DNA from: Craterostigma plantagineum
Taxonomy: Eukaryota > Streptophyta > Magnoliopsida > Lamiales > Linderniaceae
Assembly (NCBI GenBank): GCA_027422505.1
Contig: JAPQWV010000357.1
Coordinates: 248,001 to 312,000, forward strand
Direction of reading: 5' to 3'
Length of the DNA stretch: 64,000 nt
Part shown: positions 10,655-22,260 of the stretch, piece after piece
Position numbering within the stretch: position 1 is the first letter of the stretch
Layout of the letters: each line of letters opens with the position of its first letter
Notes under the pieces: model-generated
Seen by the model: the letters and a program-made list of their open reading frames with translations, nothing else
Databases searched by the model: none
What the model was told of the DNA's origin: nothing
Position numbers and translations under genes: made by a program

Positions 10655-12847
10655 TCACGCGGATTTTGGTACCCATCTAAGATTGGGTCCTTTCGTATTA
10701 GGTCTAGAGTTTATGCATGCATCTTTCGTAGATTTATGTCCTAAGTCAACTTTAAATTTATCTGTAGCTTCAATGGTTGATTTAGGAACCCAAATCTTTC
10801 TAATTCCTAAGGGATAACAGGTGCTAGTGCTTGCCCTAAGTTCTTGTTTTGTGATCCAGATTTGCTTATTTCCCGAAACTTTAGCTTTAACTTCAATCTT
10901 GGGGTGCTTTGATTGGATGCTTTTGTGTTCTTGTTTGTCAAGTTTAGAACTGGACTTAGGAGACGAATGTGCAGGCTTTGTCTTTCTTTTTGTTTGTAGC
11001 TTCTCTTTTTGAGTTTGTGAGCCTGACTTAGAAAAGAAGCGTGCGTCGTTCTTGATTGTACTTGCAATTGCTAATCTAAAACGAGAATTTAAGGCAAGTG
11101 CATCATCATAAGAAAAGTGGAAATTAGAGAGCATATATGTTCGTACAGATTCAGAAAATGAGATCATGGGTGGAGATGTAGCAAGGTTGTACTTAGCTTG
11201 CGATAGATGCCTACTATGCGAAGTTGAACTACATGCTCTAAATTTAACTGCCTCCTTCTTCTTAAAAGAATGGGCACAATTTTCAAATAATAGGTCGTCT
11301 TCTGCGGCTATCTCCTTCGATCTATCTAAAATTTTACATCTAGGTGCATGTGAGGATAAATTGGTAGGCTTTGATTTTCTCGATATATTATGCTTTCTTA
11401 ATGTCCTAGGCTTGGTTGGAGGTTCTACTTTAGACTTAGGTAGAGACATTTGTGGAGAGGCTGAAGCTATAGTTCTGTTGATTTGTTTTTCGAGTGAGGA
11501 AATTATTGTCAATAGCATGTCATTTTCAACCTGAAAAACAATCTTTGCAGACTCTAGGGTCGAGCGCAAGTCAGAGATTTCCTTAATTGCTGGTGGGATA
11601 TATGCACTAGAGGGGCTGGACTGTGCTAAGTCACGGGACGTGTTCTCCCAATGATTGGTGTTGAAGGGGGAATAAGAGCATCTAAGTAGTCATCAGACAA
11701 AGGTATTTCCCTTGTCTTGTAGCTATTATTCATAGCTTCATAGTCAAGTGGAATTTCTACTCCTGTCTTCGTATCTCCATCACTTTCTGGTGTGAAGGCC
11801 ATTAATTTAGGCATATTGATCCCTAAATAGCTAATATCATTCGGATCATAAGGGTTTAGCGATTCCTTCACAGCCGGGGCAGGGTTTGGCACAAAGCCTA
11901 GACCTGCACGTGGATCGTAGAATTCTGTGTCCTTAGGCTGGTTTAAGAAGATCGTTCGATCTGTTTGTCCTCTTTTTGTTAGGAGATCCTCTAGCTTTTT
12001 AATCCTAGCATACAGTTTTATGCGCTCTTTATTCAAGAGATCAAACTCGCATGTTTTATTGATTCGCTCGTCGTCACAAGTTGTCAATTTAGCTTTCAGC
12101 TCGCTAATCTGTGTTGTCAGTTTTACTATTTCACCGTCGCGACTGTCAATTTTTGATTGTCCTACTTCCTACATACAGTCAAGATTACTCATTTCTCGAA
12201 GCTGTCTGAGTATACATTGATAATTGTTATCAAACCAAGCTTGCAAGTCGTTGATTGTCCTCTCGTGATCTACGCAGTTGCTTGTTGTTTGCTCGTAGTT
12301 TGAGACTTTGTTAGTTAAGTCAATGACTTTTGACGCTGATTCAGCTAAATTGGCTTCGGAATTAGCTAAGCTAGTTTCTAGTCTATCTACGTTTTCACGT
12401 GTCATATCTAGATCGGCTATAGTCTTAGTTAATTCTTTTTCTATTGACCTGAAATTGCTATGAAGAGCTGTCAATTTTTCTTGGAGTTCGAAATACAAAA
12501 GGGGGTCCATAGATTCTACCTCCCTTTCTGAATATGCTTCCTCGTTTTTACCACCATCGTCTGCTTTCATGTCCTTTTTCTCCGATATAGCTCCTTTCAC
12601 TAGGGCTATTTTGGCTACACTTTCTTGACTCGCTTTCAGTTGTTTCATCGAGCCAGCTATCTTGTTCTCCCATCAACTCTACTCCAGTTTTCGTTTGCTT
12701 AATCTGTCGTAATTTTCTAGAGCAGTACTCCGCGTCCTTCTTTTTGGGTAGGAAGCAGTCTATAGCCGTGTGCGCAAGTTTGCTGCAATTATAGCATTTG
12801 ATTGGCTCGGAGTTTTTCTTACTATGGGACTTGTGGAAGGGTGTCAT
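10655..12847 (-). pseudogene. gag: E2 gag (zinc knuckle and coiled-coil tail)
   Basis: Read on the minus strand: 12847-12548 starts MTPFHKSHSKKN and carries an intact zinc knuckle CYNCSKLAHTAIDC. An overlapping frame (12648-12169) gives a heptad-rich coiled coil (LQEKLTALHSNF, LETSLANSEANLAESASKV). 12087-11626 contains RTIFLNQPKDTEFYDPRAG, a block conserved in the E5 gag. 11569-10655 (304 codons) is a basic, Ser/Lys-rich tail ending with repeated WVPKS motifs. Long gag with a coiled-coil extension is characteristic of Sireviruses. The N-terminal capsid-like domain is missing and three frame breaks separate the parts. Confidence 0.8.
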
Positions 12848-13339
12848 TGATTGATTGGGTGTGTGGATCCTTACGTGTGTGACTGAAGCTTCGATAATTT
12901 AATCGTTGAGAACTTGGTGTACACCGTAAAATTTTTTGATGATTTCGAAAACTTCGAGAAAATGACCAAAATTGTTTCTATAATATGCCAATGACGTCCT
13001 AAGTTTATTGTTGGATATAAATGATCGTTGACACGTTTTGTGGATTTGATTTGAAATATTTGACGAAAACATCGTCTACACCGAAGGTTTTGGACCTGGA
13101 AAAAAATTATTTTGAGAATTATCGAAAAATGGTTAAAAGAGACTGTGTTCGTTGGATTCAGCCAATGAAAAAGAAATTTCCAGATTTTTTTTTGATCAAG
13201 AACGTTAAGGTGTGATTATCGAAGGGTGAGTTAGTGAGGATTGGATAGCCCGATTTGAAGTTTTGAAAGATGAAAATTCAATTGAAAGTATTAAGTTTTG
13301 AAATCGGGAAGACAAAAATCGTGTGAATTTGCAAATTCC
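12848..13339. other. E2 leader, gag-proximal part
   Basis: AT-rich sequence without a recognisable gene. In E1 the gag capsid domain occupies the equivalent place, so this stretch replaces it. Confidence 0.5.
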
Positions 13340-14170
13340 TAATTCGGGCAACTAAAGCAACCGGGCGACTGAAACAATCGGACGAATTTGCTAAGTGACA
13401 ATTCGCCGAATTTAAATTCGAGCGAATTACTGTTCAAAGAGGATCAGAATCGGGCGATTGTTTGTCTAAGGACTGAAATTCGCCGAGAGTTCAAATCGAG
13501 TGATTTGCTAGCTACAGTACCGAATCGGGCGATTGATTGATTCCTACATTGAATTTATTAAAATCGGCTGATTTGCTCTGTGAGGAACAAGTACACTATT
13601 TATTAAAATTGGGCGATTGAGTGCGTGGAATTGAATTCGCTACAGTGAATTTGCTAGTGAATCGGGCGATTGTTTGTGATTGATTAAATTTGCTACAGTG
13701 AATCGCTACAGTTAATTTGCTACAGTGAATCGCTACAGTTAATTTGCTAGTGAATCGGGCGCTTGTTTGAGATTGATTAAATTTACTACAGTGAATCGCT
13801 GCAGTTAGTTGCTACCGTGAATTTGCTAGCGAATCGGGCTATTGTTTGTGATTCATTAAATTCGCTACAGTTAATTTGCTACAGTGAATCGCTAAAGTTC
13901 CTTTGCCACAATGACTTTGCTAGTGAATCGAGCGATTCTTTGTGATTGATTAAATTTGCTACAATGATATCGCTACAGTGAATGTGCGATTATTTGTTTG
14001 TACACTTGACCGAAAAAAATGTTTGACCAATTAAGCAATCGGCGTGTGTTTTTGGAACCAAATCGGGCGATTTCCTTAACCTGGCACAATCGCCGTGCTT
14101 TTTTTTAAAAAAACAAAATCAGGCGATTTGGACTTCAAAACTCTGATTGCAAATCGAGCGATTAAAAAGT
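13340..14170 (-). repeat. E2 leader motif array (AATCGNNCGATT plus CTACAGT)
   Basis: About 16 copies of AATCGGGCGATTG-like words (central dinucleotide GG, AG or GA; some with one CG lost). Between 13640 and 13990 they are interleaved with repeated TTTGCTACAGTGAAT and CGCTACAGTTAAT phrases. No ORF. Arms AATCG and CGATT mirror each other around a 2-bp centre. Confidence 0.85.
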
Positions 14171-14423
14171 TGTGCAAAAATCCTGCCAGAAAATGAAGAA
14201 CTGAACCAGAAAAAAAAATCCCAGACTCGAATTTGTGCCCAAATCAAACTCAAATTTGCTGAAAACAGTTGGGGTAAACACTGAGAATCACTCGGAAACA
14301 GCCTAATTAGCTCTAGAGTTTGCAAAATAGTAAATCCAACTCGAAAACTCAAGAACAAGGCATAAATTCGAACCGAAAAAATAGCCAAAAATTTCAGAAA
14401 TCGTTCAAATCGGAACGTGTTTG

Positions 14424-14435
14424 GCTCTGATACCA
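14424..14435 (-). other. E2 primer-binding site (tRNA-Met)
   Basis: GCTCTGATACCA, reverse complement of TGGTATCAGAGC, two bases from the LTR. Confidence 0.93.
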
Positions 14436-14437
14436 CT

Positions 14438-14773
14438 TGTAGGTCCTAGATTATCCAACCAAACTAACGAAGAACGATTTTACCACGCTAATGATGAAAG
14501 ATTTGAAGCTTGTGCGTGGGGTGTGTTTGCGAACGAAGGTGAAGCTGTTAAAATTCTTTTATTTCTTTTAACACACATGTAACTCACACATACTACACCA
14601 AAAACACACACCCTAATGAATTAGGGTTTTGGGGGTATATAAACCACAATAGTTGGTATATTATACCCCTAGTAACTAAGAACTAGAGTATTACAAACTA
14701 GCCCAAAGTTAATTAAATACAAGCCAACTAAGATAAATGTAATGACATTGAACACTATAAAATATTCCTTACA
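14438..14773 (-). repeat. E2 5' LTR
   Basis: 336-bp partner of 5587-5919, starting TGTAGGTCCTAG and ending CCTTACA; followed by GATTG. Confidence 0.93.
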
Positions 14774-15939
14774 GATTGACTTTGTGGATAAGATGCTATG
14801 TGCTCAAAATGGATATGATATCTGAAATATGGAAAGTTGTGGCATGACTGTTTGAATCGTGATAGTTGTGATCTGATCTGATATTATGTGCTAAATATGG
14901 AATTGATATGATGTTATCTCATGTACTATACATGAAAAGTAATCTGGATTGACTTATTCTAAAAAACTGATAGCGGGGAATCACATATGAAAAGTTCTGA
15001 TATGGTAAATATATGCGAAATAATTGAATATGCTTGAGAACGAATCTGAGTCTTTGTATGGAATATATTCATGCTTAAGAGCTTTTTTTATGGAATATGA
15101 TCATGCATTAATGAGCTAATGACTGTTGTGAATGTTTATTATGGGCATGATTCATATGGCATGTTGACTCTCGAAAATTGCATGGAAATTATGCTTGATT
15201 TGGTGATTATTATATGATTTCATTTTCCATGTGAAGTGCTGATTGAAAAAAGGTTTATATATGAGCTACACTTCATAATTTCGAGGCACTTAGAACTTGT
15301 GAACATACGCCTATGACAGATTTTTGAGCGGAAACATATTGAGAGATTGCAGAGCCTCCATTTGCGATAGCTTTCTGCCATACTGAGCTTTAACTTACGA
15401 TTCCATCACTGAACGAGTGATTCATCCTGATATTCCATCCTCCCACACTGTATATTCTGTCTTCGGACGTGAGCAATACCAAGAAAGGAAGGTCGATGTT
15501 TACGCACACGTGAAGGGAACGAGTTCCGAGGGCCCTTCGGTAGCGAGCTGTGTCTTTCGGGATCAGGAGATTCTGAGGAACGAAACTCGGCGTGTGGTAA
15601 CCTAGTGTTTCTAGTGCTCGACTTGTTTCGGTTGTGTATTGGGCTAATCAATCAGTTTTGTATCCAGCTACGGTGCATTATAGTGATTGGTTAAACTCTT
15701 GGGGAGCAAACCCTAAGGAGAGGAGTAAACCACCCATTTGGGGATATAACATTTATAAAAATCCTGTCTCGCATTTACTTTACAGTTACCAGGACATATC
15801 AGGCATACACGTCACAAGCATTAGTAGTCATATCTAAGTCACTACATCTTAGGTTTTGGGAAAAGAAGAAGCATAATTTTTATAAGCCTAATTCACCCCC
15901 CTCTTAGGCACATTTATATCTTCATTTGGTATCATAGCG
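14774..15939 (+). mobile_element. E4: copia 5' LTR second half and PBS
   Basis: Continuation of 5135-5586. It ends with a sequence typical of plant copia 5' LTR ends (TAATTCACCCCCCTCTTAGG, then ...ATCTTCA at 15924), followed by TGGTATCATAGC at 15927-15938, a tRNA-Met PBS with one mismatch (T for G). The element is therefore on the plus strand, opposite to its invaders. Its interior was displaced by E3, which inserted right at the PBS. Joined without E2 the LTR is about 1.6 kb. Confidence 0.7.
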
Positions 15940-16285
15940 TGTTAGGTCCTCAACTCAACGGTCCTGGGCATGCAATCAAAAGGAATCGATAAGAATTTTG
16001 GAAATTAAGATTTCGATCGAAAACCTTCTTGGAGAGCCTAGAGAGAATCCCGAGTAGTGAGAGAAGATATTTGTTGTTTCTCTTTCTGAAAATTGAATTA
16101 CAAGGCTTTCGGATCAAATTCTAAAATCTTCTCTATTAGCTCAATGTTTACAAATGTATTTATACCAAACAAACTTGGTATAAATAACAACTAAGTCCTA
16201 AACTAAGGACAAATACAATAAAAGCCCCAATCTACGAAGAAGACAGCTAATTAAATCAAAGCACAATTACAAATGACATTTTACA
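15940..16285 (-). repeat. E3 3' LTR
   Basis: 346 bp, TGTTAGGTCC...TTTTACA. Homologous to the E1 5' LTR (2693-3043) and the E5 LTRs. The flanking PPT on its right shows it is the 3' LTR. Confidence 0.9.
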
Positions 16286-16300
16286 TTATCCCCCTTTGTG
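16286..16300 (-). other. E3 polypurine tract
   Basis: TTATCCCCCTTTGTG, that is CACAAAGGGGGATAA on the minus strand, touching the LTR. Confidence 0.85.
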
Positions 16301-16308
16301 CTTGATTT

Positions 16309-19300
16309 CTCTTCCGCGCTGTCTGTCCTCGTCGGGCATAGTACGATCTGCGCAAGCCCAGTGCATGCTCGAAATTCCTGAGTGTGTTCCTTAGCTCCAG
16401 ACGCTCCTCGATATCATCCAGTAGTTCCATTAGGAGCGGCGGTTCTCACGAACCGGTGGATTCTCAGCATCGTCTCTCTATTAATGCTTTCCAACCTTTG
16501 CTCTATATTTCTTCTGATGACCTTGAGCGTCCCATAACGGAATTTGTGTATCTCAGTCTTCAGCATCATCCTAGTCTTCTTCACGATCAGATTTTTGTAG
16601 CTGACGCCTAGGACTGAGCTGATGTGTACGTGATTGTTGGGAAGCCCTTCGATCTCATGTCCTTTGTTGAGTGGAGCGGTCATGTTAACCTTCTTCATGT
16701 TGCTCTCCAGAGCCATCTGAAGGTCGTGTGCGACGAAGTACTTGACTTGTCACGTCATGAACCGATAGAGTCCCTCGAGTCCTTCTTTCTTCATGAAGCC
16801 TTGAGGACCCTTGTACTTCTCTACGTAGAATTGGTAGAGTCGGTACACCTCTTCACAAGGAAGGTAGGGTAGGTCGGTCTCGCTGAGTTCGTCTCGAGTT
16901 CTGTCGACTCTCTCAACTACATAGAATGGTGTTGGAAGTCCTCATTTGGCGCAGTAGACGCTTAGTAGCTGGCAGATGGGAGATAGACTCTTATAGTGGT
17001 TCTTTGCTTGCGCCTTAGTCATCTTCATCCTTACATCCGGTCCGAGATGGGTCAGCATCCAAAGATAAGTCATTCGCCTTTGCTGATCCCAGTGAGAAAT
17101 CTCTCTTGTCTCAAACTCGTTCGGCTTCTTGACTTTGTCCGGTGACCTCCAAATGTTCTCACGAACTTCTTTAAAAAAGGGAATTTCGATCCTGATGTTT
17201 TCCCACGGCTTGTCGATCCGAACTGTCCCTGGTGTTAGTCTTGTGGGGAATCCGCTCGTTACGCGATCAGCTCTGGAAGCCATGTGGGATCTAGTTCATG
17301 ATCTTCACCTTCCTGAAGTTTGTCGTCTTCTATTAGTACGAGGTCCACCGAAGCTTGTTGCAAAATTTGTTGAACTTCCTTGAGCTGTTGTACTTGATGC
17401 TCTTTGGGCATACAATGGGTCGCCCACTGTCCTTCGAATATGTATTTGTCGAGGAACTCATGTGGATTGACGCCATGTCCTGAAGGGCCCGATTGGTTTG
17501 GAACAACAGAGGGAGTAGCTTGGATTTGCGCCAATGCTACGAGCATAGCTGCACTTGCTTCTTCTTCCGGAAGCAAGTGGCTTGTCAGAGTCGGTAGTTT
17601 GGGCGGGGGGCGTCCTTAGGTGAAATGATGGTAGGTCGATGTGGGTTAGAGTGGTGGTGCGGTGCGTGGTGTGGGTAGTTTGGGTGGTTTGTGTGGTTTG
17701 GGTTTCACCTGCTCCAGCACCTGTTTGCGTTGCGCCCGAGCCTTGTCCTTGAGCCGTTGTAGATGTCCTTGGCCTCTTCTCCCCCTCATGAAGTCCTAAT
17801 CGTCAGAGTCGTCATGTCGGCGTCTGGAGTGAGAGCTTTGGCCTCTGCACGTTGGGTAGATCGCTCAGGATGGTCCACCAATCGCCTATAGAGGGATTCT
17901 TCCTGAGGCGACCGTATGGTTAGACCAATGAGATGGGCTAGAAGTATGTCGTGGAGCTCGGTGATTGGGATGGTATACAGTTGATTAGGATGGATGAGTT
18001 TTGTAAGGGGTCGATGAGTGTGGGTTGTGAGCTCAGCTTGTGCTGAAGTTGGCTCCGAGACGGGTGCTTTCCCTCGATCTTGACGGGACGTCTAGATTGT
18101 TGTACGCACACTCTCCATGATTTTGTCTTCGGATGATTTGAATGTTGTGGAGAGAGCGGCGTTGATGTGGTCTTCAGTCACAAAGGGAGCGGACGCCTCC
18201 GTTGATGGACCAGGACGACTGATGTCGCCTGTTGACAACCCTTGATCAGACACCGGCTCCTCAGGTTGGCTCGTAGTCACTTGAGGTAGCGACTGTCCGA
18301 GACTTCCATCCATCCTTGAGTTGAATCTATAAGATTCGCGTCTATGGATGTTGTGACAAGCTCAGAGTGAACCTCTACATCTGACATGTCGACGTCGAGG
18401 CCGGTAGTAATAGGAGTGGATATCTCTGCCATGACGCTTGAAGTGATGACTGGAGTCGTGTCTGATGTGGTGGTGATGGCGGGGAAGAGGGACTCGAGTT
18501 GAATACTTGGACGCCTTGGAGTCCTTCTTATAAGTCTGATCTCCTCATCGGACTCAGTGTCGGATGAGGTGGCTGTGTGAGGGGATGGGTCGCATACGAC
18601 GTCCTTATGAGCCTGTTCCGTCACCAGTGGAAGTGACCTTTGCCCTATTTCTGCCTCGGGCTGTGCTACTTGCTGAAGAACCTCCTCAATAGGCTCTTCG
18701 AGCACGCCTACATGGACGGGCACTTCGATTTGGAGCTCCTGATTTTGTTCTTCAGCTTCAATTCCAAGGGTCACTTCATCTATCATCATGACCTCAAGAT
18801 CGTGTTGTTGAGTTTCTTGTATTGAGGGCTCCTGTTCAAGCTCCTGAGCCACTGCATCGATCATCGTGTCCTCAGGGCTTTGTTGTTGGTGATGGCTGAC
18901 TGTGAAATCTGTCGGGGGCCCTCTGACCATCTGTTCCGTCAGATGATTCTCCCGGTAGTAGAGTTTATAGACATCTCCCGAGGGGTCGGTGAGACGTAGC
19001 AACTCAAATGGAATTGCCATCGACGGTTGGTTCAGATCCGTGAGCTCGGGTGATGGAAGAATTTTAACCGCGGTGGTTGGTAGTTCCCTCCAGGAGGTAG
19101 GCGAGGGATGTTATGCTCGTACATCTCCATGTGTTGTCGGATGATGACGGAGAACCACCCGGCGTACGGCACATTCTTCGAGCGTTTATTTTCCTTCTGC
19201 CTGATCTGGTCGGCTAGATCATTCCAGATCAGTTGAGCGAAATTGTAATTTCGCGAGAAGGCGGTTCCGTGGAAAATCCTCATAATGTTGCCGTTGCCTT

Positions 19301-19805
19301 TGTCGAAGCCGGCGTGCTTCGGGGACAGACACTTGTTGATGATCCCAAACAATGTCTTCCACGGATGGGGAATTCCGTTGCTTTGCATTTGTGCTAGTTT
19401 GGTGAGCGGTGGATGGTATCCCAGCTGAAGGAAGTCACGCACTAGCTCAGCATCAATTGGCATGGGGTCGTAGTTCGGGTTGTAGGGGAGGTCGGGAATA
19501 AGACCGAAGTCATTCTTGTTAATGTTGATGTGCCTCGTCCTTATCACCATTGTGAAACTGTACGCCCCTTCAATGACTTGGCTCTTGATCATCCCCCAAA
19601 ACTGTTGAAGGTAGACCATAGGCACTGAGGCCGTCACCGTCAGTGCATGCCACAGGGGATGGCCTTGTAGTATAGACACCATAATCTCGTCAGGACACCG
19701 AAAGGACGTCAGTCGAGCTGGAAATTGGTGTCGTGTATGTTGAGGTACAAGACCTTTTCGTAAATGTGATTGTATGTGGGATAGTGATCCATCTGAAATA
19801 TGCAT
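16309..19805 (-). pseudogene. E3 accessory ORF downstream of pol, frameshifted
   Basis: Long coding remnant between pol and the 3' LTR. The N-terminal part (19805-19032, 257 codons) is well preserved: RCPDEIMVSILQGHPLWHA, then HPWKTLFGIINKCLSPKHAG and FDKGNGNIMRIFHG. After a frame change, 19020-18277 gives an acidic Glu/Gln/Thr-rich region; 18313-18092, 17576-17259, 17283-16942 and 16716-16414 continue in changing frames, including a KEHQVQQLKEVQQILQQ coiled-coil-like stretch. It reaches almost to the PPT. Sireviruses and relatives often carry an extra ORF of unknown role here (sometimes called env-like); I see no signal peptide or clear membrane span. E5 has a partial copy (22780-23349). Confidence 0.7.
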
Positions 19806-21545
19806 AAGAAATGTAAATCATTAGTTCAAGAACTATAATTTAAGTCGAATTTAGAATTTATCAAACCATAAGAATGGATCATTTCATTTTAAATTCGTAA
19901 TTGAAATCATGAAATCTGCACATAGATCATACGAAGTAAATATTAAAGAAATTATCTTATTTCAACATAGGCATGTAAGTTCGATGAAATTTTAGTTGAA
20001 AATATTTCAAGTGTTTAAGCACTGTTCACTCCGTGCTTTTTGTCGCGCGAGAATTGAAATTCCCAATTAAATTTTCTAAGTGCAACTTTAATGCAATTCT
20101 ATGTGTTAATTTGCGATCGAGAGAAGTTTTATTCACTAAGGTAAGCTACAGTGAAAAAGACTTAGGAAATTTTACTAAGTGTTGAACCTAATGTGTGATA
20201 CTGTAGCCGAGAAGTTTTATGATCGAGAAAAATTTTCGCGTAAATTTTCGATCAAGAAAATCAATTTCCGCGTAAATTTACGATCGAGAAATTTTTCACG
20301 CATGAATAAAATTTTCGCTGTGAAAGTTGTCGACCTAGAAAGTATTTCGATTTTAAAATAGTTTTTCGGTGTAAAATTTTATCATCGAGAAAATTGTCAA
20401 CTAGAAGCCAAGTCAAACATCGAGAAAATTTCCGATCGATCAAAATTGTCGCTGCGTGTTTTTACGATCGAGAATGTTTATCGTCGAAAAATTAATTTCA
20501 TCGCCGCTAAAATTTTCGAGCAAGAACAAAATTGAAATCGAAATTATTATTTGCGATTGTAAGTTTTGCGCTCGAAAACTTTAAAGATATCTATCTAAAC
20601 TGTTCCGTTCAGTAATCTTTGCCCTCGAATAAAATCAAATCGAAATTTCTCGATGGTAATTAGTTTTCGATCTACGTTATTTATCTAAATGACTAAGTCA
20701 ACAAGTTTTGCGATCGAGAATCTTTTACGAAGCAAACAGTAATGCAATCAAATTAAAATTTGATTATTACTGTTTGCGAGCGAGAAAGTTCTTCCACGCC
20801 TTCAAATGTTTAAATCCAGTTTTAGTCTATCTTCCGATCGAACTATAATAACGCAGAAAAATCGAAGTAATCTACCGTTATCCGTTCATGAAACTTCTAA
20901 ACTATCTTATTACGCAGTTTTTAACCTAGATTATGCATATAAACTGGTCTTAAAACACTGCAAACTGGCATTCGAGTTTCCATATTATGAGCAGACGAGA
21001 AATTATAATCAGGCGAAAAATTACAGAAATAGATGTAAACGGAGTTCAAACACACAAAACCCCTAAAGAATGTCGAATCTACCTCTCAAAGACGAAGATT
21101 AGTGAAAAAATGTAAGATTTGTAAGATTCGTCTTTGCAGAAAAAAAAATTCGCGAGAGAAAAATTATCGACTGTTGAGTTTTGCGAGTGAGGGTTTTTGA
21201 GTGTATTTAGGGATTTTCGACTGCAAGCATTAATTTCTTTGATGGGCTGATTTAGACGTTTTTCGACACTTAAGAATATCTAGGCCCGTTACTATTTGCG
21301 ATCGAGAAACATTTGATCGAGAAATTTTCTATGGTTACTGTTTAATTTTCCTCGCGACAAATTTCGATCGAGAAATTTTGTTTGGTTCCTGTTTAATTTT
21401 CGCTCGTTAGTATGCAAACGAAAATTACAACTTGGTCCCAAATAAATTTTCGCTCGAGAATCTGTAAAGGAAAATTATGAATTTGCCCAAATTTCTCGAT
21501 AGCAAGGTTCTCTGTGTTTTCAGATTGATTCTAAATTTTCGAGTA
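19806..21545 (-). repeat. E3 spacer motif array (CGATCGAGAA type)
   Basis: About 1.7 kb without a gene. It is packed with GATCGAGAA, TTTTCGATC, CGAGCGAGAAA and similar words, for example near 20221, 20281, 20385, 20466, 20711, 20780, 21300, 21315 and 21366, often paired with GCGTAAATTT. It is homologous to the E5 spacer 23400-24412. Short ORFs inside are chance frames. Confidence 0.8.
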
Positions 21546-21558
21546 AATCACATAATTG

Positions 21559-22086
21559 CTCCCCCTATATGTGAAAATAAATGCAATTAACTCGCTGAAA
21601 TTCTGATTGATGACATCTGGCTCCGTCTTCACATTTTATAAATCTGCAAGACTTAAAGCAATTCTGATTAGTGACATCTGGCTCCCTCAAAAATATTAGA
21701 GTTAATTTTGGAAGCAATTATTTTTATTTTATTTGTTTCCCCCAACAAAATTCGAGATATATTGGTTAAAATAAATTCATAAAACACGTTGACGATCCAA
21801 ATATTTAACCAACCAAAATTTAAACTAATGTCGTGTGCACCAAATCCTGTAAATTCGTGAAGTCCTTCTCATTGAAGTGCGTGGTACGGAGGAATGTTTA
21901 GATCGATTTCTGCAATACTTAGAGAAGAACCATCAAAATTATTTGGAGCTCAATACATAATTTTGTAAATGCTCCCCCTCAAATAATGCATCTCAATCGA
22001 TTCATCAAATAAGCATATCAATCAATCAAAGAGACACTTATTAAAAACACGCGATTTATCAAGATTAGCCTAGATACATGTTCCCC
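21559..22086 (-). other. E3 multiple polypurine tracts
   Basis: CTCCCCCT at 21559 and 21972 and TTCCCCTATA near 22081, plus two GACATCTGGCTCC words near 21613 and 21665. Purine tracts on the minus strand, at the same relative place as in E2 and E6. Confidence 0.6.
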
Positions 22087-22260
22087 TATACATGTAACGG
22101 TGATGCGGAAGAAAGTGAGCAAGAACAAATATTCGCGTTTTTATCATTTCAATTCGAATGCAAATATCTATTGCATGTCAGAATGTGCGATTTTAAAAAA
22201 TATATTAATATTGTTATTTATTATTTTTTTATCGTATGGGTATAATATTATTAATACTAT

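Larger units (their letters stand above)
5587..14773 (-). mobile_element. E2: pol-less Sirevirus-like copia element
   Basis: 9.2-kb minus-strand element with paired LTRs (5587-5919 and 14438-14773). Flanks GATTT/GATTG give a TSD matching at 4 of 5 bases. Order on the minus strand: 5' LTR, tRNA-Met PBS, motif-rich leader, gag without the capsid domain but with zinc knuckle and long coiled-coil tail, a ruined protease start, then about 4.7 kb of non-coding sequence and ORF remnants, PPT, 3' LTR. No integrase, RT or RNase H was found, so it can move only with help from a related element. It interrupts the E4 LTR. Confidence 0.85.

Noticed and set aside
5135..15939. Host gene candidates in the E4 sequence (for example 15417-15651 frames)
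   Set aside because: Short, overlapping frames on both strands in an LTR-like region; no domain or splice structure recognisable.
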